NCBI RefSeq assembly: GCF_900112365.1
Contig: NZ_FOLQ01000003.1
Span: forward strand, 558,001 to 622,000
Origin: Spirosoma endophyticum
GTDB taxonomy: Bacteria; Bacteroidota; Bacteroidia; Cytophagales; Spirosomataceae
Length of the DNA: 64,000 nt
Reading direction: 5' to 3'
Shown here: positions 1-6,636 of the stretch, piece after piece
Numbering within the stretch: the first letter of the stretch is position 1
Layout: every line of letters begins with the position of its first letter
Program-made: the position numbers and the translations under genes
Notes under the pieces: model-generated
The model's database searches: none
Told to the model about the DNA's origin: nothing
What the model saw: only the letters and a program-made list of their open reading frames with translations

Positions 1-713
1 CGAAATGATCCAGTAAAACCCACCGCTTTAATAGCCGGATGATTCACAATGGCCATACCCACTGCTACAGTACGTCCCTGCACGATCGAGAACGTCCCAG
101 CGGGCATACCGCAGATTGTAACGGCCCGGCTAATGGCTTCGCCGACTAATTTCGACGTACCGGGATGGGCTGGATGGCCTTTCACCACAACTGGGCAACC
201 AGCAGCCAGTGCCGAAGCGGTATCGCCCCCGGCTACCGAAAACGCCAATGGAAAATTACTCGCTCCAAATACGCCTACAGGTCCTAGCGGACGTAGCATC
301 TGCCGGAGGTCAGGGCGGGGGAGGGGCTGGCGGTCGGGGAGGGCTGTGTCAATCCGAGCATCTACCCAGGAGCCTTCGCGCAGATAGTCCGCGAAAAGAC
401 GGAGTTGACCCGTTGTGCGGCCGCGCTCACCCGTTAAGCGGGCCAAGGGTAAACCCGATTCGGCTTGGGCTCGTGTCAACAACTCATCGCCCAGCGCTTC
501 AATTTCGGTAGCGATCTGCTCCAGGAATTTAGCCTTTTCAGCACCTGATTTTTTGCGGTATTCGCTGAACGCTTTCGCGGCCAACTCGCAGGCTTGGGCG
601 ACTTCGTCGGTAGTCGCTTCCTGAAAGAAACCGGGTAAAGCTTCACCTGTAGCGGGATTAATGCCTTGAAATGAGTCGATCGGGGACGTAGTGGTTATAG
701 GTGCGTTAGTCAT
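1..713 (-). CDS. 2,5-dioxovalerate (alpha-ketoglutaric semialdehyde) dehydrogenase, C-terminus beyond window
   Basis: NAD(P)-dependent aldehyde dehydrogenase of the ketoglutaric semialdehyde type. It would oxidise the semialdehyde from hydroxyproline breakdown to 2-oxoglutarate. Translation from the ATG at 713 begins MTNAPITTTSP and runs open to base 1, giving 237 codons. Visible family landmarks are FQGINPATGE near the N-terminus, FGASNFPLAFS, the cofactor-binding VVVKGHPAHPGTS, and KAVGFTGS at the window edge. The catalytic Cys and Glu lie outside the window. It is the last visible gene of a four-gene minus-strand run, 67 bases after the oxidase. The substrate is inferred from these neighbours; the aldehyde dehydrogenase fold is clear. 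Confidence 0.88.
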   Translation of the reverse strand, partial: MTNAPITTTSPIDSFQGINPATGEALPGFFQEATTDEVAQACELAAKAFSEYRKKSGAEKAKFLEQIATEIEALGDELLTRAQAESGLPLARLTGERGRTTGQLRLFADYLREGSWVDARIDTALPDRQPLPRPDLRQMLRPLGPVGVFGASNFPLAFSVAGGDTASALAAGCPVVVKGHPAHPGTSKLVGEAISRAVTICGMPAGTFSIVQGRTVAVGMAIVNHPAIKAVGFTGSF

Positions 714-780
714 AACGGGTTAGATACAAATGCAGTAAGAATAAGGCAAAATTAGCCCGATTTACTTATGAAATGCCGCT

Positions 781-2028
781 TTACGCAAATCGATCTGGAC
801 TGAAAGCCGAAATCTCCATACTCTTTGTAGCGCCACTAATAAGCTCGCTAACCAGTTTGCCCGTTGCCGGGCCGAGACTGAGGCCCATCATGCCGTGTCC
901 TGTGGCAAGTACTACATTATCGAACTTCTCGCTACGTCCGATATACGGCAGACCATCTGGTGAACAGGGCCTTAATCCCCGCCAGACAGTATCAACCACC
1001 GGCATCTCAACTGGGATGTCTGGATAGTATTGGTTAATGGACTGAACGATACCCCGAACCCGGTTCATGTTCACCTTCATATCTGTACCGGCCACTTCAA
1101 GCGTACCCGCAAAGCGCAGGTCTGATTCCATCGGTGTAGCCGTGGCGCGGGCTTCGAGCATAATGGCAGGCACACGTATGTTGTTCCCTACGTTCCGAAG
1201 CATAAAACTATACCCCTTGCCACCCTGCAACGAAAGGTTCAGCCCTAATTGTCGCGCAATAACCGGCGACCAGGCGCCACCCGCCACAACAACCTCATCG
1301 ACCGAATATTCGCCCAGCGACGTTTGCACTGACTTAATGCGGGAGCCGGATTTCCCGAAACCCGTCACGGTATGATTCTCCAGGATTGTAATGCCTTTCT
1401 TTCGTAAAAAAAACAGTAATGAACGTATCAATTCTCCTGGGTTCAAATGGGCATCGCCGGGGAAAAGAATACCCCCGCGAACGTCAACCCGCGTGTTCGG
1501 CTCCAGCTCCTGAACCTGCTGTTCAGTAAGTACTTGTGCTTCAATACCGGCACGATTGGCCACGTCGGCTTCTTCGGCCATGTCGTGTTCGGCCGAGGCA
1601 GTTTTGTAGAGCATCAATAAGCCGCGTTCCTGCCACTCGAAGTCCAGATCACCGTTGGCTGCCAAATCCTGATACAGCGTTTTGCTGAGCAAACTAAGAT
1701 CGCGCAACAGTGGAATGGATCGCTTAACGTGTTCGGGCGTGGAATGGCGATAAAATAACCATCCCCAACGTAGCAGATCGGCATTCAGGCGTGGTTTGAC
1801 GTAGAACGGACTAGTCGATTTCAGCATCCATCGCATGCCTTTGGCAATCATACCGGGCTGGGCCAGTGGAATAATATGACTGGGCACGATCATTCCTGCA
1901 TTCCCGAATGAAGCACCCTCGGCAATGGGAGCCTGGTCGAATAACGTAACGCGATGCCCCGCTTTGTGCAGATAATAGGCCGAACTAAGCCCAATGATGC
2001 CCCCGCCAACAATACCAATGTGTGACAT
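781..2028 (-). CDS. FAD-dependent cis-4-hydroxy-D-proline oxidase/dehydrogenase (DadA family)
   Basis: D-amino-acid dehydrogenase-type flavoprotein, 415 residues. In this setting it should oxidise cis-4-hydroxy-D-proline to pyrroline-4-hydroxy-2-carboxylate. The N-terminus carries the dinucleotide-binding loop GIVGGGIIG at residues 5-13, and the C-terminus has WRGLRPCSPDGLPYIG and a GHGMMGLSLGPATG segment typical of the family. The reading frame is open upstream to 2163, but that would run into the epimerase gene. I chose the ATG at 2028 because the FAD loop must be near the N-terminus. It lies between the epimerase (50 bases upstream) and the aldehyde dehydrogenase. The exact substrate is inferred from context. 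Confidence 0.88.
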   Translation of the reverse strand: MSHIGIVGGGIIGLSSAYYLHKAGHRVTLFDQAPIAEGASFGNAGMIVPSHIIPLAQPGMIAKGMRWMLKSTSPFYVKPRLNADLLRWGWLFYRHSTPEHVKRSIPLLRDLSLLSKTLYQDLAANGDLDFEWQERGLLMLYKTASAEHDMAEEADVANRAGIEAQVLTEQQVQELEPNTRVDVRGGILFPGDAHLNPGELIRSLLFFLRKKGITILENHTVTGFGKSGSRIKSVQTSLGEYSVDEVVVAGGAWSPVIARQLGLNLSLQGGKGYSFMLRNVGNNIRVPAIMLEARATATPMESDLRFAGTLEVAGTDMKVNMNRVRGIVQSINQYYPDIPVEMPVVDTVWRGLRPCSPDGLPYIGRSEKFDNVVLATGHGMMGLSLGPATGKLVSELISGATKSMEISAFSPDRFA

Positions 2029-2042
2029 ATAAACAATAAGTG

Positions 2043-2077
2043 AAAGAGTGAATGAATGGGCCGGTCTTTCGCTCTTT
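2043..2077. repeat. Inverted repeat in epimerase-oxidase gap
   Basis: AAAGAGTGAATGA (2043-2055) and TCTTTCGCTCTTT (2065-2077) form an 11-of-13 inverted repeat around GGGCCGG. It fills most of the space between the epimerase stop and the oxidase start. The word AAAGAGTGAA is the same as in the perfect hairpin after porV at 23988-24073. Confidence 0.6.
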
Positions 2078-3082
2078 TTATATGACCTGAAAACCAAATA
2101 CGTATGGGTCGGCTTCGTCCAGAATGATGTGGTTGTAGCCATGAATTCGGGCCCAGCCTTCAATACTCGGTATAATGGCCGGATGACCAGCTAACTCTGT
2201 TTCGGCTTCGATACGTCCGTTGAAAATTGATCCAATGATGCTTTCGTGAACAAATACATCACCCGGCTTGAGTCGGCCTTGAGCGTACCATTGCGCCATC
2301 CGTGCCGACGTACCGGTGCCGCAAGGTGACCGATCAATGGCTTTGTCGCCGTAGAAAACGGCATTTCGGGCAGTTGAGGTGTCCTGGAGTGGTTTACCCG
2401 TCCAGAGAATATGGCTCAGCCCATTAATTGTCGGATTCTCTGGGTGCACAAACGCGTATTGCTCGTTCATCCGTTGACGCATAACCCGAGCCCAGGCAAT
2501 GAGTTGTTCAGCTTTATAATGTTCCAGTCCGGGGAAGTTTGGCTGCGGATCGACGATGGCGTAGAAATTTCCACCATATGCTACGTCCACTGTCAGCGTG
2601 CCCAGATCCGGACAGTCAACGGTCAATTTTTCTGCTGCCAGATACGATTTGATGTTCGTGATTTTCACCGACGTAACTTTCTTACCTTCCTGCATGTACT
2701 CCGCCCGAACCAGTCCGGCGGGTACTTCAAGCATCAGTACACCCGGCGTTTTGGGCATGATCAGATTCTGCTCAATGGCGACGGTTACGGTGCCGATGGT
2801 CCCGTGGCCGCACATAGGCAGACAGCCCGACGTTTCGATGAACAGCACGCCCGCATCATTGGCCGGATCGGTGGGCGGGTAAAGAATACTCCCCGACATC
2901 ATATCATGACCTCGTGGCTCAAACATGAGTCCTTTCCGAATCCAGTCATAATCGCGCAGAAAATGCTGCCGTTTTTCGCTCATGCTTTCGCCCTGCAAAA
3001 ATGGAATGCTGCCGCCCGTAACGACACGTACCGGATTCCCACAGGTATGGGCGTCGATACAGAAAAAATGAAATTCGGCCAT
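2078..3082 (-). CDS. 4-hydroxyproline 2-epimerase (proline racemase family)
   Basis: Converts trans-4-hydroxy-L-proline to cis-4-hydroxy-D-proline by proton exchange between two cysteines. The 334-residue protein has both: Cys91 in MCGHGTIG and Cys254 in DRSPCGTGTSA. The two-Cys form distinguishes epimerases from the Thr/Ser-containing dehydratases of the same family. The N-terminus FFCIDAHTCGNPVRVV is typical, so the ATG at 3082 is likely right. It is the second gene of the operon, 49 bases or so from each neighbour. This gene and the deaminase beside it together define the locus as a hydroxyproline pathway rather than a general D-amino-acid one. Confidence 0.93.
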   Translation of the reverse strand: MAEFHFFCIDAHTCGNPVRVVTGGSIPFLQGESMSEKRQHFLRDYDWIRKGLMFEPRGHDMMSGSILYPPTDPANDAGVLFIETSGCLPMCGHGTIGTVTVAIEQNLIMPKTPGVLMLEVPAGLVRAEYMQEGKKVTSVKITNIKSYLAAEKLTVDCPDLGTLTVDVAYGGNFYAIVDPQPNFPGLEHYKAEQLIAWARVMRQRMNEQYAFVHPENPTINGLSHILWTGKPLQDTSTARNAVFYGDKAIDRSPCGTGTSARMAQWYAQGRLKPGDVFVHESIIGSIFNGRIEAETELAGHPAIIPSIEGWARIHGYNHIILDEADPYVFGFQVI

Positions 3083-3108
3083 ATGTAATGAGGACGGTCC
3101 GCCGTTGC

Positions 3109-3157
3109 GGTGGAAAACCGCGATTTATAGATTAGAATGTGCGGGTTTCCACCCGCA
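3109..3157. repeat. Nested hairpins at deaminase-epimerase junction
   Basis: GGTGGAAAACCGC (3109-3121) pairs with GCGGGTTTCCACC (3141-3153) with one mismatch. A second perfect hairpin, TGCGGGT-TTCC-ACCCGCA (3140-3157), uses the last codons of the deaminase gene. There is no T-run, so this is more likely an mRNA processing or stability structure inside the operon than a terminator. Confidence 0.45.
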
Positions 3158-4061
3158 TTAGATTAATAGGTCGCTTCGCCAGTGCCGTTTCGATAACGTT
3201 CAGAATCTGCTCGCGTTCAGCACCTATGAGCGGCAATCGGGGTGCCCGTACGTACTCCGAACCGATTCCTGTTGCTGTGGCGGCCAGTTTGATGTATTGC
3301 ACCAGTTTCGGGTGAATGTCCAGTTCAAGAAGCGGCATGAACCAGCGGTAAATGTCCAGCGCTTCGGCAATCTGACCTGCTTTCGCCAGTTCATAAATGG
3401 CAACAGTTTCCGCTGGAAACGCATCGACCAGACCACCTACCCAGCCGTCACAGCCCAGTAACAGCGCTTCCAGTGCCAACGTATCGACACCGCCCATTAA
3501 CTTAAACCGATTGCCAAACGCATTCCGCATCCGTGTTACGTTGGTGAGATCACGGGTCGATTCTTTAACGGCCTGAATATTGGGTAACTCCGCTAACTCC
3601 TCAAACATGGCTACGGTCGTCATGATTTTGTAGTCGTACGGGTTGTTGTATATCATGATTGGCAACGACGTTTCCTGCGCTACAGCCTTGAAGAACGTAA
3701 CAGTTTCGCGAGCGTCAGCGGGGTAACGCATCGGTGGCAAGAGCATCAGTCCATCGGCTCCGTTGGTTTCTGCTTCGTGAGCGCGGGCAATCGCCTGTTT
3801 TGTCGCCTGTTCGGCAATGTTGATCAGCACCGGTACGTTCCCGTCGCAAACGGCCAGCCCCGACTTGAGGAGTTCGATTTTTTCCTCGTTCAGCAACGTA
3901 CTGGCTTCGCCCAGCGAACCACCAATAATAAATCCGTGGACACCCGCTTCAAGTTGAGCGTGTAGATTCTTCTCAAAAAGCGGCAGATCCAGTTGGTCAT
4001 CGGCCGTAAACGGAGTCAGGAGCGCGGGGTAAACACCTTCCCACTGTACAGAGACGTTCAT
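3132..4061 (-). CDS. Dihydrodipicolinate-synthase-family protein, probable pyrroline-4-hydroxy-2-carboxylate deaminase
   Basis: Class I aldolase (DapA family). In hydroxyproline clusters this family member deaminates pyrroline-4-hydroxy-2-carboxylate to 2-oxoglutarate semialdehyde. Family marks are GVYPALLTPF at the N-terminus, GGSLGEAS, the tyrosine motif MIYNNPYDY and the Schiff-base lysine in NIQAVKES. A lysine-pathway DapA is possible from sequence alone, but the three downstream partners make the catabolic role far more likely. I prefer the ATG at 4061 because only nine residues then precede GVYPA. An in-frame ATG at 4082 would add seven residues. It is the first gene of the operon. Confidence 0.85.
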   Translation of the reverse strand: MNVSVQWEGVYPALLTPFTADDQLDLPLFEKNLHAQLEAGVHGFIIGGSLGEASTLLNEEKIELLKSGLAVCDGNVPVLINIAEQATKQAIARAHEAETNGADGLMLLPPMRYPADARETVTFFKAVAQETSLPIMIYNNPYDYKIMTTVAMFEELAELPNIQAVKESTRDLTNVTRMRNAFGNRFKLMGGVDTLALEALLLGCDGWVGGLVDAFPAETVAIYELAKAGQIAEALDIYRWFMPLLELDIHPKLVQYIKLAATATGIGSEYVRAPRLPLIGAEREQILNVIETALAKRPINLMRVETRTF

Positions 4062-4144
4062 ACGTAGTAGCTGGTTTGACATTTGTTAGTCAAAGTTCAG
4101 TATTCTGTGAAAAAAGACATAGTTTGGAATTCGTCGGTTATGAT

Positions 4145-4170
4145 ACTATTTTCACTACATTGAGAATAGT
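4145..4170. promoter_or_regulatory. Palindromic candidate operator between hydroxyproline operon and AraC gene
   Basis: ACTATTTTCA (4145-4154) and TGAGAATAGT (4161-4170) are inverted with one mismatch and a six-base spacer. The site sits in the divergent promoter region between the catabolic operon and its AraC-type regulator. Its use by that regulator is inferred from position. Confidence 0.45.
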
Positions 4171-4199
4171 AATGGATAAATAGCGTCAAATCCATACCA

Positions 4200-5066
4200 A
4201 TGAAGCCTTTATTATTCAAAGTCCCTACGGTTGATGATCGATCCTTTCGGGTTGAGCAGGATGACTTGTCTCATTTTTACGGGCAGTTACACTTTCATCC
4301 GGAGATTCAATTGACACTAATTCTTGCCGGTGAGGGTACGTTGATCGCGGGAGACAGAATCGACCGGTTCAACCAGTATGATATTTTGCTGCTCGGCGCA
4401 AATTTGCCACACGTACTACGTAGTGATCCCGACTATTTCCAGCCCGATTCGATGTTACGTTCCCACTCCGTGTCTGTCCTATTTCGCCCTGATCAATTAG
4501 AAACGAATGTGTTGGGTCTACCCGAAACCCGCCATTTGAACCAACTTTTACAGGAAGCCCGGCATGGTGTCCGGCTACGGTGCCGGGAAGGCGATCAGCT
4601 CGCCAATCAATTGGAAGAACTGCCGGGACTGCGCCCTTTCGAGCAGTTCCTGAATCTGCTACGTATTCTGGATAACCTGATGACCAATCCCGCTCGGGAG
4701 GTTTTATCCGTAACGGCTTACGAACAGCCCCGACGGCCTGACGATCACCGTCGGCTGGAACAGGTGTTTTCGTTTATTTTTCAGCACTATGCCTCGCCGA
4801 TCTCGCTGGACGATGTTGCCAACGTGGCTAATTTAACGCCGGGGGCTTTCTGTCGTTTTTTTCGACAACACACCCGGAAAACATTTTCGCACCTGCTCAA
4901 CGAAGTACGGATCGAACATGCCTGCCGTCACCTGCGCGAATCGAAACAAACCATCAATCAGATTGCCTTTAGCTGCGGCTATACAAACCTGTCCAATTTC
5001 AACCGCCAGTTCAAAGAGATTACCGGTATGCCCCCGAGCGAATACATTCAACGGTATCATATGTAG
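4200..5066 (+). CDS. AraC-family transcriptional regulator of the hydroxyproline operon
   Basis: A 288-residue activator. The N-terminal 90 or so residues look like a cupin sensor (GQLHFHPEIQLTLILAGEGTLIAGD). The C-terminal 100 residues hold the double helix-turn-helix, with FSFIFQHYASPISLDDVA, the first recognition helix LTPGAFCRFFRQ, and the AraC signature IAFSCGYTNLSNFNRQFKEITGMPPSEY. It is divergent from the hydroxyproline genes with 117-138 bases between. Control of that operon is the natural inference, perhaps with hydroxyproline as ligand. A single ATG at 4200 fits. Confidence 0.85.
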   Translation: MKPLLFKVPTVDDRSFRVEQDDLSHFYGQLHFHPEIQLTLILAGEGTLIAGDRIDRFNQYDILLLGANLPHVLRSDPDYFQPDSMLRSHSVSVLFRPDQLETNVLGLPETRHLNQLLQEARHGVRLRCREGDQLANQLEELPGLRPFEQFLNLLRILDNLMTNPAREVLSVTAYEQPRRPDDHRRLEQVFSFIFQHYASPISLDDVANVANLTPGAFCRFFRQHTRKTFSHLLNEVRIEHACRHLRESKQTINQIAFSCGYTNLSNFNRQFKEITGMPPSEYIQRYHM

Positions 5067-5117
5067 GCCGTTCGTGGGCATTGGCTAATTTTATCTGTCG
5101 ATTTCAAGATGCTTCCT

Positions 5118-5125
5118 TATCTTTG
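5118..5125 (+). promoter_or_regulatory. Candidate -7 promoter element for exbB
   Basis: TATCTTTG matches the Bacteroidota -7 consensus TAnnTTTG and lies about 85 bases before exbB. I see no good -33 TTG at the usual distance, so this is tentative. Confidence 0.4.
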
Positions 5126-5208
5126 ACAACAATATCCGACGAAACCAACTCGTTTGTTTCCATAACGACCACTGGTCTCAAACTCATCTATTTACCCGAC
5201 TCGTTCGT

Positions 5209-5919
5209 ATGCTATTGCTTCAGGTTCCGGCCGTCGACACCGCGGCCGCATCATTATCAGCCACGGCAGCTGCTCAACCCCAAAGTCTGCAATTGTTTGA
5301 TTTGGTAGCCAAAGGCGGTTGGGTCATGATTCCCATCGCATTTCTATTCTTTTCTGCCCTTTATCTGATTTTCGAACGGTTTTTTGTGATCCGTTCTCAA
5401 ACTAAATCGGATGCCAATTTCATTGACAACATCCGTGATCTGGTGGCGCAGGGAAACATCAAATCGGCGGAGTCGTTTGCCAAGAATCAACGTACCGCCA
5501 TGGGACGAGTATTCGAGAAGGCCATTGGCCGTATCGGTTCGCCCATTCGGGAAATCGAAGGGACCGTCGAAACGGTTGGGCAAATTGAACTATCCCGATT
5601 GGAGCGTAATATGGGCTATTTGGGGATCATTGCCGGTATCGCCCCCATGATGGGCTTTATCGGGACAATTTCGGGGATCATCCGTATTTTCTACGACATC
5701 TCACTTTCCGACAATATCAGCGTCGGCATTATTGCCGGTGGTTTATACGAGAAAATGATTACGTCGGGAGCCGGTCTGATTGTGGGGGTTATTGCCTACA
5801 CGGGCTATCACTTGCTGAACATGATGATTGAGCGATTCACACTGACGCTCGAAATGAACGCGTTCGAGTTTATCGAAGTCCTTCAGAAACCCACTGCCGA
5901 ACCGGCCCGGATGCGGTAA
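5209..5919 (+). CDS. exbB: MotA/TolQ/ExbB proton channel family protein
   Basis: ExbB-type inner-membrane proton channel that energises TonB, 236 residues. A first membrane segment follows GGWVMIPIAFLFFSALYLIF, a long cytoplasmic loop carries the ERFFVIR and RLERNMGYLGIIAGIAPMMG segments, and two further membrane segments follow (FIGTISGIIRIF, GAGLIVGVIAYTGYHLL). The family hallmark is the GL.GT.G-like turn, here MMGFIGTISG. The first 30 residues are an Ala-rich tail in the periplasm. ExbD follows 84 bases downstream, giving the expected pair. A TonB receptor gene converges on the pair. Confidence 0.9.
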   Translation: MLLLQVPAVDTAAASLSATAAAQPQSLQLFDLVAKGGWVMIPIAFLFFSALYLIFERFFVIRSQTKSDANFIDNIRDLVAQGNIKSAESFAKNQRTAMGRVFEKAIGRIGSPIREIEGTVETVGQIELSRLERNMGYLGIIAGIAPMMGFIGTISGIIRIFYDISLSDNISVGIIAGGLYEKMITSGAGLIVGVIAYTGYHLLNMMIERFTLTLEMNAFEFIEVLQKPTAEPARMR

Positions 5920-5923
5920 AAAA

Positions 5924-5994
5924 AGTCATCAGTTGACAGTCGTTCGTCAATAGTATAAATACACTACTGACGACTAGCGACTAGTCACTAACGG
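5924..5994. repeat. Heptad-word inverted repeat between exbB and exbD
   Basis: From 5925 the left half reads in 7-base steps: GTCATCA, GTTGACA, GTCGTTC, GTCAATA. The right half is built of GACT words in reverse complement, ending near 5994, ten bases before the exbD ATG. The closest pairing is TCGTCAATAGT (5944-5954) with ACTACTGACGA (5963-5973). It is one of four GTC-type heptad repeats in the window. Confidence 0.7.
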
Positions 5995-6003
5995 CTACTA
6001 TTT

Positions 6004-6396
6004 ATGAAACTCAGACGAAAAACTAAGTTTGCTGCCGAAGTCGCGACGTCCTCGCTGAACGACATCATGTTTTTTTTGCTATTGTTCTTCCTGATTATTT
6101 CGACAGTAGCCAATCCGAACGTCATTAAACTGATGCTTCCCAAAGCCGCGTCGACGCAGCAGTTGAGCAAAAAGCAGGTGACGCTGTCGGTAGACGAGAA
6201 CAAACAATATTTTATCGATAAGAAGCCGGTTGATCCGGCGAATCTGGAGACCGAACTTAAAACGATGATGGCGGGTATTGCTGAGCCTACCGTTGTGGTG
6301 CGTTTCGACAAAACGCTAACCGTTCAGGATTTAGTAGACGTATTACAAACCGGCGCCAAGCTGAATATTAAAATGGTGATGGCTACCTCGAAGTAA
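6004..6396 (+). CDS. exbD: ExbD/TolR family biopolymer transport protein
   Basis: ExbD-type partner of ExbB, 130 residues. It has a short basic cytoplasmic tail (MKLRRKTKF), one membrane helix (IMFFLLLFFLIISTVA, residues about 20-37) and a periplasmic domain ending in a TolR-like fold. The conserved membrane aspartate of the family is present in the segment SSLNDIMFF. It lies in the same direction as exbB and should be co-transcribed; a terminator follows. Confidence 0.9.
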   Translation: MKLRRKTKFAAEVATSSLNDIMFFLLLFFLIISTVANPNVIKLMLPKAASTQQLSKKQVTLSVDENKQYFIDKKPVDPANLETELKTMMAGIAEPTVVVRFDKTLTVQDLVDVLQTGAKLNIKMVMATSK

Positions 6397-6439
6397 ATCT
6401 GAGCCGGGATTTTTAGGATTTTAAAGATCAACTCGATTT

Positions 6440-6474
6440 AAAGCCGATGCGAATTGCATTGGCTTTTTCTTTTT
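6440..6474 (+). terminator. Rho-independent terminator after exbD
   Basis: AAAGCCGATGC pairs with GCATTGGCTTT around the loop GAATT (one G-T pair), followed by TTCTTTTT. It closes the exbB-exbD unit. Confidence 0.8.
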
Positions 6475-6514
6475 ATAGTACATCGCGTTTTAAACCGGTT
6501 TTATCTACCATAGA

Positions 6515-6581
6515 GCTATCAAAACTGCCCATTCATTACGTCAGATGTCGACATAACAAATGGGCAGTTTTGGGTGATAGC
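6515..6581. repeat. Long hairpin between converging exbD and TonB receptor genes
   Basis: AAAACTGCCCATT (6521-6533) and AATGGGCAGTTTT (6559-6571) are a perfect 13-base inverted repeat. Outer GCTATC / GATAGC arms extend it across a small bulge. The 25-base loop has no obvious gene. It lies 55 bases beyond the stop of the minus-strand receptor gene and may end that transcript. Confidence 0.6.
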
Positions 6582-6636
6582 CTGTCTTCTAGTCCAAGCC
6601 GGGCGGCCGTTGCCGGGAGGAGTTGGGGTAAACGAT

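Noticed and set aside
2029..2163. N-terminal extension of the FAD oxidase
   Set aside because: It would place 45 residues before the FAD loop and run through the inverted repeat into the epimerase gene.
5081..5308. A 75-codon open frame before and across exbB
   Set aside because: It overlaps the real exbB start in another frame and contains the promoter-like element.
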